Below the pieces are notes generated by a model. The model was not told the origin of the DNA. It saw only the letters and a list, made by a program, of their open reading frames with translations, and did no database searches. A stretch of DNA of 42,269 nucleotides. It comes from Pseudomonas sp. UBA4194. GTDB lineage: Bacteria > Pseudomonadota > Gammaproteobacteria > Pseudomonadales > Pseudomonadaceae. This document shows positions 7,823 to 15,015 of the stretch, piece after piece. Position numbers and translations under genes: made by a program. Every line of letters begins with the position of its first letter. Position 1 is the stretch's first letter. Location: contig NZ_DFUE01000084.1 of assembly GCF_002379585.1 (NCBI RefSeq), positions 43,501 to 85,769 on the forward strand, given 5' to 3'.

Positions 7823-9700
7823 ATGAACTACCAGCAAGCGTACGAGCATTCAATAGCCGATCCCGCGGCGTTCTGGGCCGAGCAGGCCAAAGCCGTGGCC
7901 TGGTACCACAGCCCTACCAGCATCCTCCAGGAAAAGGCCGATGGCACCCACGAGTGGTTTGCCGACGGCCGCCTCAACACCAGCTACCTGTGCCTGGACC
8001 TGCAGATCGAGCGTGGCCTGGGCGAGCAGACGGCCCTGATCTACGATTCGCCGGTTACCGGAGTACAGCAACGCTTCACCTACACCCAGCTGCGCGATGA
8101 AGTCGCGAAGTTGGCGCAGGTGTTCCAGCGCCTGGGTGTGAGCAAAGGCGACGCGGTGATCATCTATATGCCCATGGTGCCGGAGGCGGCCGTGGCCATG
8201 CTTGCCTGCGCCCGAATCGGTGCCGTGCATTCGGTGGTGTTCGGTGGCTTCGCGCCCAACGAGCTGGCGCTGCGCATCGACGACTGCCGGCCGGTGTTGC
8301 TGCTTACCGCCTCCTGCGGGCTGGAGTTCGACCGTGTCATCGAATACAAACCGTTGGTGGACAAGGCCTTGGCCCTGGCGCACTACCCGCCCGAGCAGGT
8401 GCTGGTGCTGCAGCGTCCCCAAGCGCAGGCCTCGCTGCAGCCCGGGCGCGATCTGGACTGGCACCAGCAGCTGGACGGCGCCGAGCAGGTGGGACCGGTG
8501 GAGCTGGCCAGTGGCGACCCGCTGTACATCATGTACACCTCCGGCACCACGGGCAAACCCAAGGGCATCGTGCGGGAAAACGGCGGCAACGCCGTTGCGC
8601 TGATGTTTACCCTGGAGAAGATCTACGGCATGGCGGCGGGTGATGTGTGGTGGGGAATTTCCGATGTCGGCTGGGTCGTGGGGCATTCGCTGATCGTCTA
8701 TGGGCCACTGATGTGCGGCTGCACCAGCGTGCTCTACGAAGGTAAACCGATCCGCACACCGGACGCCGGCAGCTATTGGCGCATTGTCGAGCAGTACCAG
8801 GTCAACGCCTTATTCTGCGCGCCCACGGCCATGCGTGCGATCCGCAAGGAAGATCCCCATGGGGAATTGCTGCGCCAATACGATTTGAGCAGCCTGCGCC
8901 AATTGTTTCTGGCCGGCGAGAAACTCGACTCCAGCACACACCAATGGCTTGAGGAAACGACGGGCAAACCGGTGCACGACCATTGGTGGCAGACCGAAAC
9001 CGGCTGGCCCGTGACTGCGCCTTGTGAAGGTTTGCCTGGTTCGGTCTCGCGGCGCGGCTCCAGCAATCATGCGGTGCCCGGTTACAACGTGCAGGTCGTG
9101 GATGAGGCAGGACGTCTGCTCGGGGCGGGGGAGCAGGGCTCCATCGTCATTGCCCTGCCCCTGCCGCCCGGTTGCAGCCAGACCTTGTGGGGCGATCACC
9201 CGCGCTATCTGCACGCTTATCTGACGACCTTTCCGGGCTATTACCACACCGGCGACGGGGGCTACCTGGATGAACAAGGCTTCGTTTACATCATGGGCCG
9301 CACCGACGACGTGATCAATGTCTCGGGCCACCGGTTGTCGACGGGGGAAATGGAAGACCTGGTGGCGCAGCACCCAGCGGTGGCCGAGTGCGCGGTAATC
9401 GGCGTCAACGATGAGATCAAAGGGCAGGTGCCCATGGCATTGGTGGTGCTCAAGGACGGCGCCGGCGTCGACGCGGCGCAGTTGCAGGCCGAGTTGGTGG
9501 CGCGGGTGCGTGAACAGATTGGCGCCCTGGCGTGCTTCCAGCGGGTGAGGGTGGTCAAGCGTTTGCCCAAGACCCGGTCCGGGAAGATTTTGCGCGGGGT
9601 GTTGCGCAAGATTGCCACGGGTGAGGCGTTTGCAGCGCCGTCGACGATCGATGATCCGCTGATATTGGAGGAGATAGCGCAGGTGCTCAAGGTGGGGTAG
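7823..9700 (+). CDS. prpE: Propionyl-CoA synthetase (propionate--CoA ligase)
   Basis: An AMP-forming acyl-CoA synthetase of 625 residues, matching the usual PrpE length. It activates propionate with ATP and CoA. The N-terminus MNYQQAYEHSIADPAAFWAE is the ACS_N type. The adenylation signature YTSGTTGKPKG, the PrpE-like stretch SDVGWVVGHSLIVYGPL and the catalytic Lys588 in PKTRSGKILRG, the residue usually controlled by acetylation, are all present. The PrpE assignment over acetyl-CoA synthetase rests on length and on ENGGNAVALMFTLEKIYG and VLYEGKPIRTPDAG. Two ATGs (7817 and 7823) are possible; CAGGG at 7808-7812 favours 7823. No methylcitrate-cycle genes are adjacent. A short GGGCG/CGCCC hairpin follows the stop. 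Confidence 0.9.
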   Translation: MNYQQAYEHSIADPAAFWAEQAKAVAWYHSPTSILQEKADGTHEWFADGRLNTSYLCLDLQIERGLGEQTALIYDSPVTGVQQRFTYTQLRDEVAKLAQVFQRLGVSKGDAVIIYMPMVPEAAVAMLACARIGAVHSVVFGGFAPNELALRIDDCRPVLLLTASCGLEFDRVIEYKPLVDKALALAHYPPEQVLVLQRPQAQASLQPGRDLDWHQQLDGAEQVGPVELASGDPLYIMYTSGTTGKPKGIVRENGGNAVALMFTLEKIYGMAAGDVWWGISDVGWVVGHSLIVYGPLMCGCTSVLYEGKPIRTPDAGSYWRIVEQYQVNALFCAPTAMRAIRKEDPHGELLRQYDLSSLRQLFLAGEKLDSSTHQWLEETTGKPVHDHWWQTETGWPVTAPCEGLPGSVSRRGSSNHAVPGYNVQVVDEAGRLLGAGEQGSIVIALPLPPGCSQTLWGDHPRYLHAYLTTFPGYYHTGDGGYLDEQGFVYIMGRTDDVINVSGHRLSTGEMEDLVAQHPAVAECAVIGVNDEIKGQVPMALVVLKDGAGVDAAQLQAELVARVREQIGALACFQRVRVVKRLPKTRSGKILRGVLRKIATGEAFAAPSTIDDPLILEEIAQVLKVG

Positions 9701-10026
9701 AGGGGCGATGGATGACGCCCTCGCCCAACGCTCCCAGATCGCCATGACAAGGTGTTGAGGCTAGATGCGATGTGCTCCCTCTCCCTCAGGGAGAGGGCTG
9801 GGGTGAGGGGACCATCCACCACCCATCCAAAATCCCTCTAATCAACTACCCACCCGTGAATAAATACTTACACCCCCCAGCAACTATGAATATTACTGTC
9901 CGTTTACTTGATTAATTGACCATCCCCATTAACCTCAGCACACTTGTCTGGGTCTTCAGCAAGTACTTGCCAGTGCACCGTTACTGCGCAAGTTCCAAGC
10001 GACTCCCAAGCCTGCGATCACCCACA
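9701..10026. other. Intergenic stretch with one repeat element and an AT-rich segment
   Basis: The 326 bases between prpE and the DUF6508-like gene contain a weak hairpin just after the prpE stop (GGGCG 9703-9707 / CGCCC 9716-9720). They also hold one palindromic repeat element (9777-9820) and an AT-rich tract at about 9830-9925 that stands out from the GC-rich surroundings. The tract (for example TGAATAAATACTTA) may hold the promoter of the next gene. I see no coding region in it. Confidence 0.55.
9777..9820. repeat. Palindromic intergenic repeat, single copy
   Basis: CCCTCTCCCTCAGGGAGAGG is a self-complementary hairpin, followed by GCTGGGGTGAGGGGACCATCCACC. The same unit occurs at 10673-10716, 14941-14984 and 39401-39440, always between genes. 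It could act as a REP-like terminator or be a dispersed mobile repeat. Confidence 0.8.
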
Positions 10027-10407
10027 ATGACCTCGACCTTCTTTACCTTGGCTGCGCCGTCAACCGAAACACTCGACGTTCTTCTGCGCGCGTGGCCCGA
10101 CTGCACCTCGCTGGCACATGAGCCTTACGATAGCCCGGCGGTGTATAGGGCCTTGGAAGTGTTCCACGAGGCGGTGCAAACCACGGACTTATTGCGAGCA
10201 TTCAACTGGCGAAAGGGATTTACCCATGGTGCGGCGCTCATGGACCCGGCGAAGCTTGAAAGAGCCAGCCTGGGTCGCTGGCGGGCGCTGATGGCGGCGC
10301 ATATCTGTTTGGATCAAGCCTGTCAGGGCCATCTGCTGGATATTCTAAGGTCGGGGTACCTGGAGCAGGCGCGGTTGCGGTTGGTGGAGTTGCGTGCGCG
10401 ATTGTAG
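10027..10407 (+). CDS. DUF6508-like hypothetical protein
   Basis: A 126-residue cytoplasmic protein without known catalytic motifs. The core RALEVFHEAVQTTDLLRAFNWRKGF, followed by AALMDPAKLERASLGRWRALMAAHICLDQACQGHL, resembles the DUF6508 family found in Pseudomonas, whose function is unknown. That match is from memory, not from a search. I chose the ATG at 10027 because the protein resembles family members from there; an in-frame extension to 9916 crosses the AT-rich tract. No good Shine-Dalgarno is visible. It is flanked on both sides by palindromic repeats and stands alone. Confidence 0.6.
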   Translation: MTSTFFTLAAPSTETLDVLLRAWPDCTSLAHEPYDSPAVYRALEVFHEAVQTTDLLRAFNWRKGFTHGAALMDPAKLERASLGRWRALMAAHICLDQACQGHLLDILRSGYLEQARLRLVELRARL

Positions 10408-10455
10408 AGGTGCTGGGTGGGTTGTTTGGGGAGGCTTGGGCGGGGGGGGATTTGT

Positions 10456-10716
10456 GGTGAATGGTCCCCTCACCCCAGCCCTCTCCCTGGGGGAGAGGGA
10501 GCTAAAAGCGGATCGCGTTCAGCCGCAACGCCTCCGTACGGCTCCCTCTCCCTGGGGGAGAGGGAGCTAAAAGCGGATCGCGTTCAGCCGCAACACCTCC
10601 GTACGGCTCCCTCTCCCTGGGGAGAGGGAGCTAAAAGCGGATCGCGTGCCGCCGCAACACCTCCGTACGGCTCCCTCTCCCTCAGGGAGAGGGCTGGGGT
10701 GAGGGGACCATTCACC
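10456..10716. repeat. Composite palindromic repeat: three tandem 64-65-bp units inside inverted ends
   Basis: Hairpin sequence CCCTCTCCC-T-GGGGGAGAGGG begins at 10479, 10544, 10609 and 10673, giving periods of 65, 65 and 64 bases. Between hairpins lies a conserved 44-base spacer starting AGCTAAAAGCGGATCGCG and ending CCTCCGTACGG. The whole is bounded by inverted ends: GGTGAATGGTCCCCTCACCC at 10456 and its reverse complement ending at 10716. The right end runs over the stop codon of the ZapE-like gene (10712-10714). Confidence 0.9.
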
Positions 10717-11824
10717 GCAAATACAGCACTATCCCCCCCATCTCCCCCAACTGCCCCAACCGACTCCGCGTGCGCATCAAATCGATCGCCTCGCCCGCCA
10801 GGCTCTCGCTCAATGGGCGCTCGCCCACCAGGATCAGCTGTTTGTCCTGGTCGTACAGCACGTCGATCAGGTTGATGAACCGCTGTTGCACGGCGGTCGA
10901 GCAATCGTCGAGCAGGGGGAGTTGGTCGATGATCCATACATCGAAGCGTCGGCACAGCGCCAGGTAGTCGATCACCGCCGTGGGCTGCTCGCAGATATCG
11001 TCGAACTGAAAATGCACACGTTCGCCCGTGCTCATGCGCGCACGCAGTTGGCGGTTGCCTACGGTCAGTGCGAATGGCGGTCCGCCTGCGGGTGGCAGTG
11101 CCAGGGCCGCGCGTTGCTCGGCGCTGCCGGGCCACACGTAATGGCCGCGGGTAAAGCGTTGTTGCGAGACGGCTTGCGGCTGGCTGCGATAGTCGGTGGC
11201 GCCGCCCACCTCCAGCACCTGCATGCTGGAGGTGATCAGCTTGATCACCGGCAGGAAGCGCTCATGGTACAGCGGGTTGGGCAACAGGCCTTCGGGCGGG
11301 TAGTTGGAGGTCACCACCAGCAGGATGCCCCTGGCGAACAACGCCTTGAACAGGCGGGTGATCAGCATCGCGTCGCCAATATCGTGCACATGAAACTCGT
11401 CGAAGCACAGTAGGCGACAGCCTTCGAGCAACTCGTCCAGGGTGGTCTCCAGCGGGTCGTGCTCGGCTCGATGGCGAAACATGCCCTGATGCAGCTGGGC
11501 GAAGAAATCGTGGAAATGCAGCCGGCGCTTTTCAGTCAGCGGCGTGGCCTGGAAGAAGCCATCGAGCAGCCAGCTCTTGCCCCTTCCGACCGCGCCGTAC
11601 AGGTACAGGCTGCGCGGTGTCTGGGCCGTGTCGAGCAAGGGTTCGACGCGCTCGACCATGCTTGCGATGACCCGCTGCTGACCCTCGCTGAGGGTGTACC
11701 CCAGTTGCGCTGCCCGGGTGTCGAACCACTGCTGCACAGCACGGGCACTGCCGTTTTCAGGGGCGGGCCGAACACGTTTGGCCAAGCGTTTGAACCAGGC
11801 TTTTCCGGGTGGCGTGGCAGTCAA
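10712..11824 (-). CDS. zapE: ZapE/AFG1-type AAA+ ATPase
   Basis: A 370-residue AFG1/ZapE-family P-loop ATPase. Family members act at the Z-ring during division in E. coli and in mitochondrial protein quality control in eukaryotes. Walker A GAVGRGKS is at 77-84 and Walker B LLCFDEFHV at 138-146. A sensor-type segment LLVVTSNYPPEGLLPNPLYHERFLP is intact. The start is TTG at 11824: GAGGAG lies six bases upstream and no ATG is near, so the TTG is well supported. Pseudomonas genomes commonly hold two ZapE-like genes, and I cannot tell which this is. The stop codon lies in the end of the adjoining repeat element. Confidence 0.85.
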   Translation of the reverse strand: MTATPPGKAWFKRLAKRVRPAPENGSARAVQQWFDTRAAQLGYTLSEGQQRVIASMVERVEPLLDTAQTPRSLYLYGAVGRGKSWLLDGFFQATPLTEKRRLHFHDFFAQLHQGMFRHRAEHDPLETTLDELLEGCRLLCFDEFHVHDIGDAMLITRLFKALFARGILLVVTSNYPPEGLLPNPLYHERFLPVIKLITSSMQVLEVGGATDYRSQPQAVSQQRFTRGHYVWPGSAEQRAALALPPAGGPPFALTVGNRQLRARMSTGERVHFQFDDICEQPTAVIDYLALCRRFDVWIIDQLPLLDDCSTAVQQRFINLIDVLYDQDKQLILVGERPLSESLAGEAIDLMRTRSRLGQLGEMGGIVLYLR

Positions 11825-11914
11825 CTGAAGCTCCTCATGACCAGAGACTCTGCGCTGGCGAATTCACGGGCGCCAATGTAACTGATCGGTCAAGTCTCCT
11901 GCCAGCCAGTGTCG

Positions 11915-12664
11915 TCAGATACCAATGGCCTGCTGCACCAGGCCCGCAGCGGGATCACCCGCGACGCTGACCACGGCATAGTTGTACCCCGGGCCCGACC
12001 AGTACGCCGCTTGCAACTCACCATCGCGGCGCTGGCCGCGGGGTAGCAGGCGATTGCCTTCTCCCGGCGGGCGAATGTAGAACGTCATCCGCCGGCCATC
12101 GGCGGCCTGATAGAGCACCATCGCGGCGGGGCCTTGCTCAGTGCTCATCAGCCGCGCGCTGGTCGGAGTGAACCCTGCGCTGCTGAGGTCGGGCAGGCGT
12201 TCGGCGCGGCTGAAGCGCCGGTCCAGCCAGCCTTGCAGGTCACGGCTGGACCCCGGTCGGTAATCGGCGGGCAGGAAATCCTGACTGGCAAACATGCGAT
12301 AGGCCTGCAAGGCGTCCGTCATGGGGGCGGTATGGGCGAGGGTCATTTCCCGCACCTGCCAGCCACCCATGCCGCCGATGCCCAGCGCGAGCACCAGCAT
12401 CGCCGCGCTGGCGTAGCCTTTGTAGCGGCGCTGACGCAGGCCGCGACGAATGCTGGTCGGGTCCAGCGCCGGGTTGGCTCGGCGTTGCAGGCCATCGCCC
12501 AGAGCCGCGCGCAGATGCTGGGCATCCTGCTGCCAAGCCCTGACTTGCGCGGACTCGGCCGGGTGGCTGGCCAGCCAGGTTTCCAGGCGCAGGCGGTCCT
12601 GGGCGTCCAGCCGATGATCGACATAGGCGTGCAGGTCATGTTCGGAGGGGGGCAGGCTGATCAT
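11915..12664 (-). CDS. Transmembrane anti-sigma factor partner of the ECF sigma gene
   Basis: A 249-residue protein with one membrane segment at about 84-101 (GYASAAMLVLALGIGGMGGW). It has a cytoplasmic N-terminal domain (about 1-80) resembling anti-sigma domains (HDLHAYVDHRLDAQDRLRLETWL) and a ~145-residue periplasmic C-terminal domain. The N-terminal domain lacks the paired cysteines of zinc anti-sigma factors, so redox sensing through zinc is unlikely. The gene overlaps the sigma gene by four bases (ATGA), the usual sign of translational coupling. It should sequester the sigma factor until a periplasmic signal acts. The signal is unknown; the neighbouring peroxidase suggests an oxidant. 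Confidence 0.85.
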   Translation of the reverse strand: MISLPPSEHDLHAYVDHRLDAQDRLRLETWLASHPAESAQVRAWQQDAQHLRAALGDGLQRRANPALDPTSIRRGLRQRRYKGYASAAMLVLALGIGGMGGWQVREMTLAHTAPMTDALQAYRMFASQDFLPADYRPGSSRDLQGWLDRRFSRAERLPDLSSAGFTPTSARLMSTEQGPAAMVLYQAADGRRMTFYIRPPGEGNRLLPRGQRRDGELQAAYWSGPGYNYAVVSVAGDPAAGLVQQAIGI

Positions 12665-13170
12665 TTCAATATCCGCAAGATAGGGCTGGCAACGATTTCA
12701 CCGTCGCTGAACTGACGCAGGGCTTGGCGGGCTCGCGAGAGTCGCGACATCACCGTACCCACCGGCACCTCCAGGATGGCCGCTACCTCCTTGTAGCTCA
12801 GGCCTTCGATGGACACCCAGAACAGCAACGCACGCTGCTCGGCGGTGAGCTTGTCGAAGGCCTGCAGGGCTGACTGCGCCAGCACGCTACGCTCGGTGGA
12901 GGGCTGGGCGTCGTCGCGGCCGGTGAAGAACTCGAGCATGCGCGCGTAGCGCCGTGACCGCCGGTGGCCATCGACGAACTGCCGGTAGAGGATGGCGAAC
13001 AGCCAGGCGCGGAGGTCGCCGTGTTCGCGCTTCTGGCCCCAGCCCGCCAAGGCCTTTTCCAGAGCGTTCTGCACCAGGTCGTCGGCGCTGCTGGGCTCCC
13101 GAGTCAGGGAAACAGCAAAGCGCCGCAGCCTGGGCAGCAGCTCGCGCAGTGCATCGTCGAGTTCGGTCAT
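12661..13170 (-). CDS. ECF (extracytoplasmic function) RNA polymerase sigma factor
   Basis: A 169-residue sigma factor with only regions 2 and 4. Region 2 covers about 8-80 (DDLVQNALEKALAGW, DLRAWLFAILYRQFVDGHRR). Region 4 covers about 105-155 (LTAEQRALLFWVSIEGLSYKEVAAILEVPVGTVMSRLSRAR). The ATG at 13170 is preceded by CACAGG five bases away. An upstream TTG in frame at 13203 overlaps the predicted promoter -10 element and is unlikely. It is coupled to the anti-sigma gene and divergent from the catalase/cytochrome b561 pair. I recall a family of ECF sigma factors (ECF26-like) linked to such genes. Both transcripts carry matching GGAAT-N16-CGTC promoters, which suggests autoregulation. Confidence 0.92.
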   Translation of the reverse strand: MTELDDALRELLPRLRRFAVSLTREPSSADDLVQNALEKALAGWGQKREHGDLRAWLFAILYRQFVDGHRRSRRYARMLEFFTGRDDAQPSTERSVLAQSALQAFDKLTAEQRALLFWVSIEGLSYKEVAAILEVPVGTVMSRLSRARQALRQFSDGEIVASPILRILK

Positions 13171-13203
13171 GGCGGCCTGTGGATGAGGGGGCTGGATGAG
13201 CAA

Positions 13204-13228
13204 GACGCTTGCTGGGCGAGATTATTCC
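13204..13228 (-). promoter_or_regulatory. Candidate ECF-dependent promoter of the sigma/anti-sigma operon
   Basis: On the minus strand GGAATAA starts at 13228, with CGTC at 13207-13204. That is GGAAT-N16-CGTC (GGAATAA-N14-CGTC), an ECF-type -35/-10 pair. The sigma ATG follows about 34 bases downstream. It matches the divergent promoter at 13250-13274 in both elements and spacing. Confidence 0.7.
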
Positions 13229-13249
13229 ACGGCCGGAAAAAATAGTTCG

Positions 13250-13274
13250 GGAATAAACCGCCACTACGTTCGTC
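13250..13274 (+). promoter_or_regulatory. Candidate ECF-dependent promoter of the catalase/cytochrome b561 operon
   Basis: GGAATAA at 13250-13256 and CGTC at 13271-13274 have the same 14-base gap as the divergent promoter on the other strand. It lies 45 bases upstream of the peroxidase start codon. The matching pair points to one sigma factor reading both transcripts. Confidence 0.7.
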
Positions 13275-13318
13275 CCATAGCACCTACCGCCAACGGCCCT
13301 GTGCCCTGGAGCAACCTG

Positions 13319-14386
13319 ATGCCTGAGACACCCCCTTCACTGAGCCCCGCCCAGAAAGTCCTGCGCCTGGGCGCCATCGCGCTGGTGGTGGCCGCCGCGG
13401 CCGGCGCCTTCGCCTACGTCAACGGTACGCTGGACCCTGGCCGTATCACACCCGATCGGTTGGTCGACGGGCTGGAAAAGAACAACGGCGTGCATCCCGG
13501 CTACCGCCGCAATCATGCCAAGGGCGTGTGTGTGGTCGGCTATTTCGAACCCACCGACCAGGCCCGGCCGTTCTCCAAGGCGACGGTGTTCAGCGCGGCG
13601 CGCACGCCAGTGGTCGGGCGCCTGGCCATTCCCCCAGGCAACCCCTACGCGCCGGATACCGCCGCGCCGATCCGCAGCATGGGTCTGCGCTTTAAGCAGG
13701 CCGATGGCCAACAGTGGCGCACCGGCATGAACAGCATGCCGCTGTTCCCCGTAGGCACAGTGGAAGCGTTCGCTCAGCTGCAACAGGCCAATACCCCTGA
13801 CCCGGCCACGGGCAAGCCGGTGCCGGGTGCGGTGCAACAGTTCTTCGCCGGGCATCCTGAAAGCGCGCCGTTCCTGGCCTGGGTGAAGACCGCCAAACCG
13901 TCGGCCAGCTACGTCACCCAAAGCTACAACAGCGTCAACGCCTTCAACCTGGTGGACAAGGCGGGGCAGCGCCATCCCGTGCGCTGGAGCATGGTGCCGG
14001 TGGACCAGAACGACGCTGCGCAACCGGCGCCGGACGCCAAGGATTTCCTCGAAAAAGACCTCGCCGAGCAACTGGCCAACGCGCCGGCGCGCTGGAAGCT
14101 GATGATCACCCTGGCCGAAGCGGGCGACCCCACCAACGACGCCAGCAAGGCCTGGCCAGAAGGCCGCAAGACCCTGGACGCCGGCACTCTGGTATTGGAG
14201 AAGACGCAGCCGCAGAGCGATGGCGAGTGCCGCGACATCAACTACGACCCACTCATACTGCCCGCCGGCATTGAAGGGTCCGACGATCCACTGTTGGCCG
14301 CGCGCTCGGCCGCCTACGCCAGCTCGTACCTGCGCCGCACCAGTGAAGTGAATCAGCTCGACACCGCTCAGGAGAAACGCCCATGA
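13319..14386 (+). CDS. Membrane-anchored catalase-family peroxidase (SrpA-type)
   Basis: A 355-residue short catalase-fold haem protein. After a cytoplasmic stretch there is one membrane segment (about 16-34, LRLGAIALVVAAAAGAFAYV), so the catalytic domain should face the periplasm. The distal histidine lies in RRNHAKGVCVVGYF (His66). The proximal haem ligand is Tyr333 in RSAAYASSYLRR, keeping the R-x3-Y spacing of catalases. It is shorter than classical catalases and fits the catalase-related peroxidase family (SrpA). The ATG at 13319 is preceded by TGGAG at eight bases; longer in-frame starts overlap the promoter. It overlaps the cytochrome b561 gene by four bases, which suggests electrons may be passed from the membrane to the haem. 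Confidence 0.9.
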   Translation: MPETPPSLSPAQKVLRLGAIALVVAAAAGAFAYVNGTLDPGRITPDRLVDGLEKNNGVHPGYRRNHAKGVCVVGYFEPTDQARPFSKATVFSAARTPVVGRLAIPPGNPYAPDTAAPIRSMGLRFKQADGQQWRTGMNSMPLFPVGTVEAFAQLQQANTPDPATGKPVPGAVQQFFAGHPESAPFLAWVKTAKPSASYVTQSYNSVNAFNLVDKAGQRHPVRWSMVPVDQNDAAQPAPDAKDFLEKDLAEQLANAPARWKLMITLAEAGDPTNDASKAWPEGRKTLDAGTLVLEKTQPQSDGECRDINYDPLILPAGIEGSDDPLLAARSAAYASSYLRRTSEVNQLDTAQEKRP

Positions 14387-14919
14387 AGACTCATTTCGCG
14401 CCACTCGCTCGCTTGTTGCACTGGTCGATGGCGGTGCTGCTGATCGCCATGCTGTTCATCGGTGCGGGCATGGTGGCGTCGGTTTCCGAGCGCCACGAGT
14501 GGTTGCTGGATCTGCACAAACCCCTGGGTATCGCCTTGCTGGCGCTGGTGGTGATTCGCCTGGTGGTACGCTTCTCCACGCAACAGCCACCCTTGCCGGC
14601 AGACCTGCCCGCCGTGCAGGCACTGGCTGCCAAGCTGTCACACTGGTTGCTCTATGCGTTGATGCTGGCCATGCCGTTGCTGGGCTGGGCGATGATTTCC
14701 GCCGCCGGGGACCCGGTGATGCTCAGCGATTCCCTGCAGCTGCCGTCCATCGTGCCGGCCAATGCCCAGGCGTTCGCGTTTTTACGCAAGGCCCATGGGT
14801 ATCTGGCATATCTGTTGTTTTTGACAGTGTTGGTGCATCTGGCGGCGGCACTGTTTCACGGGCTGATTCGTCGGGATGGGGTGTTGCAAAGCATGTTGCG
14901 GGGCAGTAGATCGCAATAA
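14383..14919 (+). CDS. Cytochrome b561
   Basis: A 178-residue integral membrane di-haem b cytochrome with four predicted helices (about 12-32, 46-64, 86-106 and 138-160). Candidate haem ligands are His13, His45, His138 and His152, placed on helices in the b561 pattern. The function would be quinol oxidation and electron transfer across the inner membrane. Its start overlaps the peroxidase stop (ATGA), so the two are translationally coupled. They probably form a quinol-dependent peroxide-reducing pair. That pairing is inferred from operon structure, not shown by the sequence alone. Confidence 0.9.
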   Translation: MKTHFAPLARLLHWSMAVLLIAMLFIGAGMVASVSERHEWLLDLHKPLGIALLALVVIRLVVRFSTQQPPLPADLPAVQALAAKLSHWLLYALMLAMPLLGWAMISAAGDPVMLSDSLQLPSIVPANAQAFAFLRKAHGYLAYLLFLTVLVHLAAALFHGLIRRDGVLQSMLRGSRSQ

Positions 14920-14940
14920 CACCGCGCACCACCTCTAGCT

Positions 14941-14984
14941 CCCTCTCCCCCAGGGAGAGGGCTGGGGTGAGGGGACCATTCACC
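14941..14984. repeat. Palindromic intergenic repeat, single copy
   Basis: CCCTCTCCCCCAGGGAGAGG followed by GCTGGGGTGAGGGGACCATTCACC. It is the same unit as at 9777-9820 and the right end of 10456-10716. It separates the convergent cytochrome b561 and carboxypeptidase genes. Confidence 0.8.
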
Positions 14985-15015
14985 CCAAATCCCCAACCCA
15001 TTCACCACAAACCCT

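Noticed and set aside
6451..8100. A 549-codon plus-strand frame opposite the LRR-kinase gene
   Set aside because: It is a mirror of the kinase gene in Gln/Arg/Ala-rich composition and has no recognisable motif. The minus-strand product has a complete LRR and kinase pattern.
10479..10700. Possible CRISPR array (regular 65-bp repetition)
   Set aside because: Both the hairpin and the spacer are repeated almost identically. A CRISPR would have unique spacers, and no cas genes are present.
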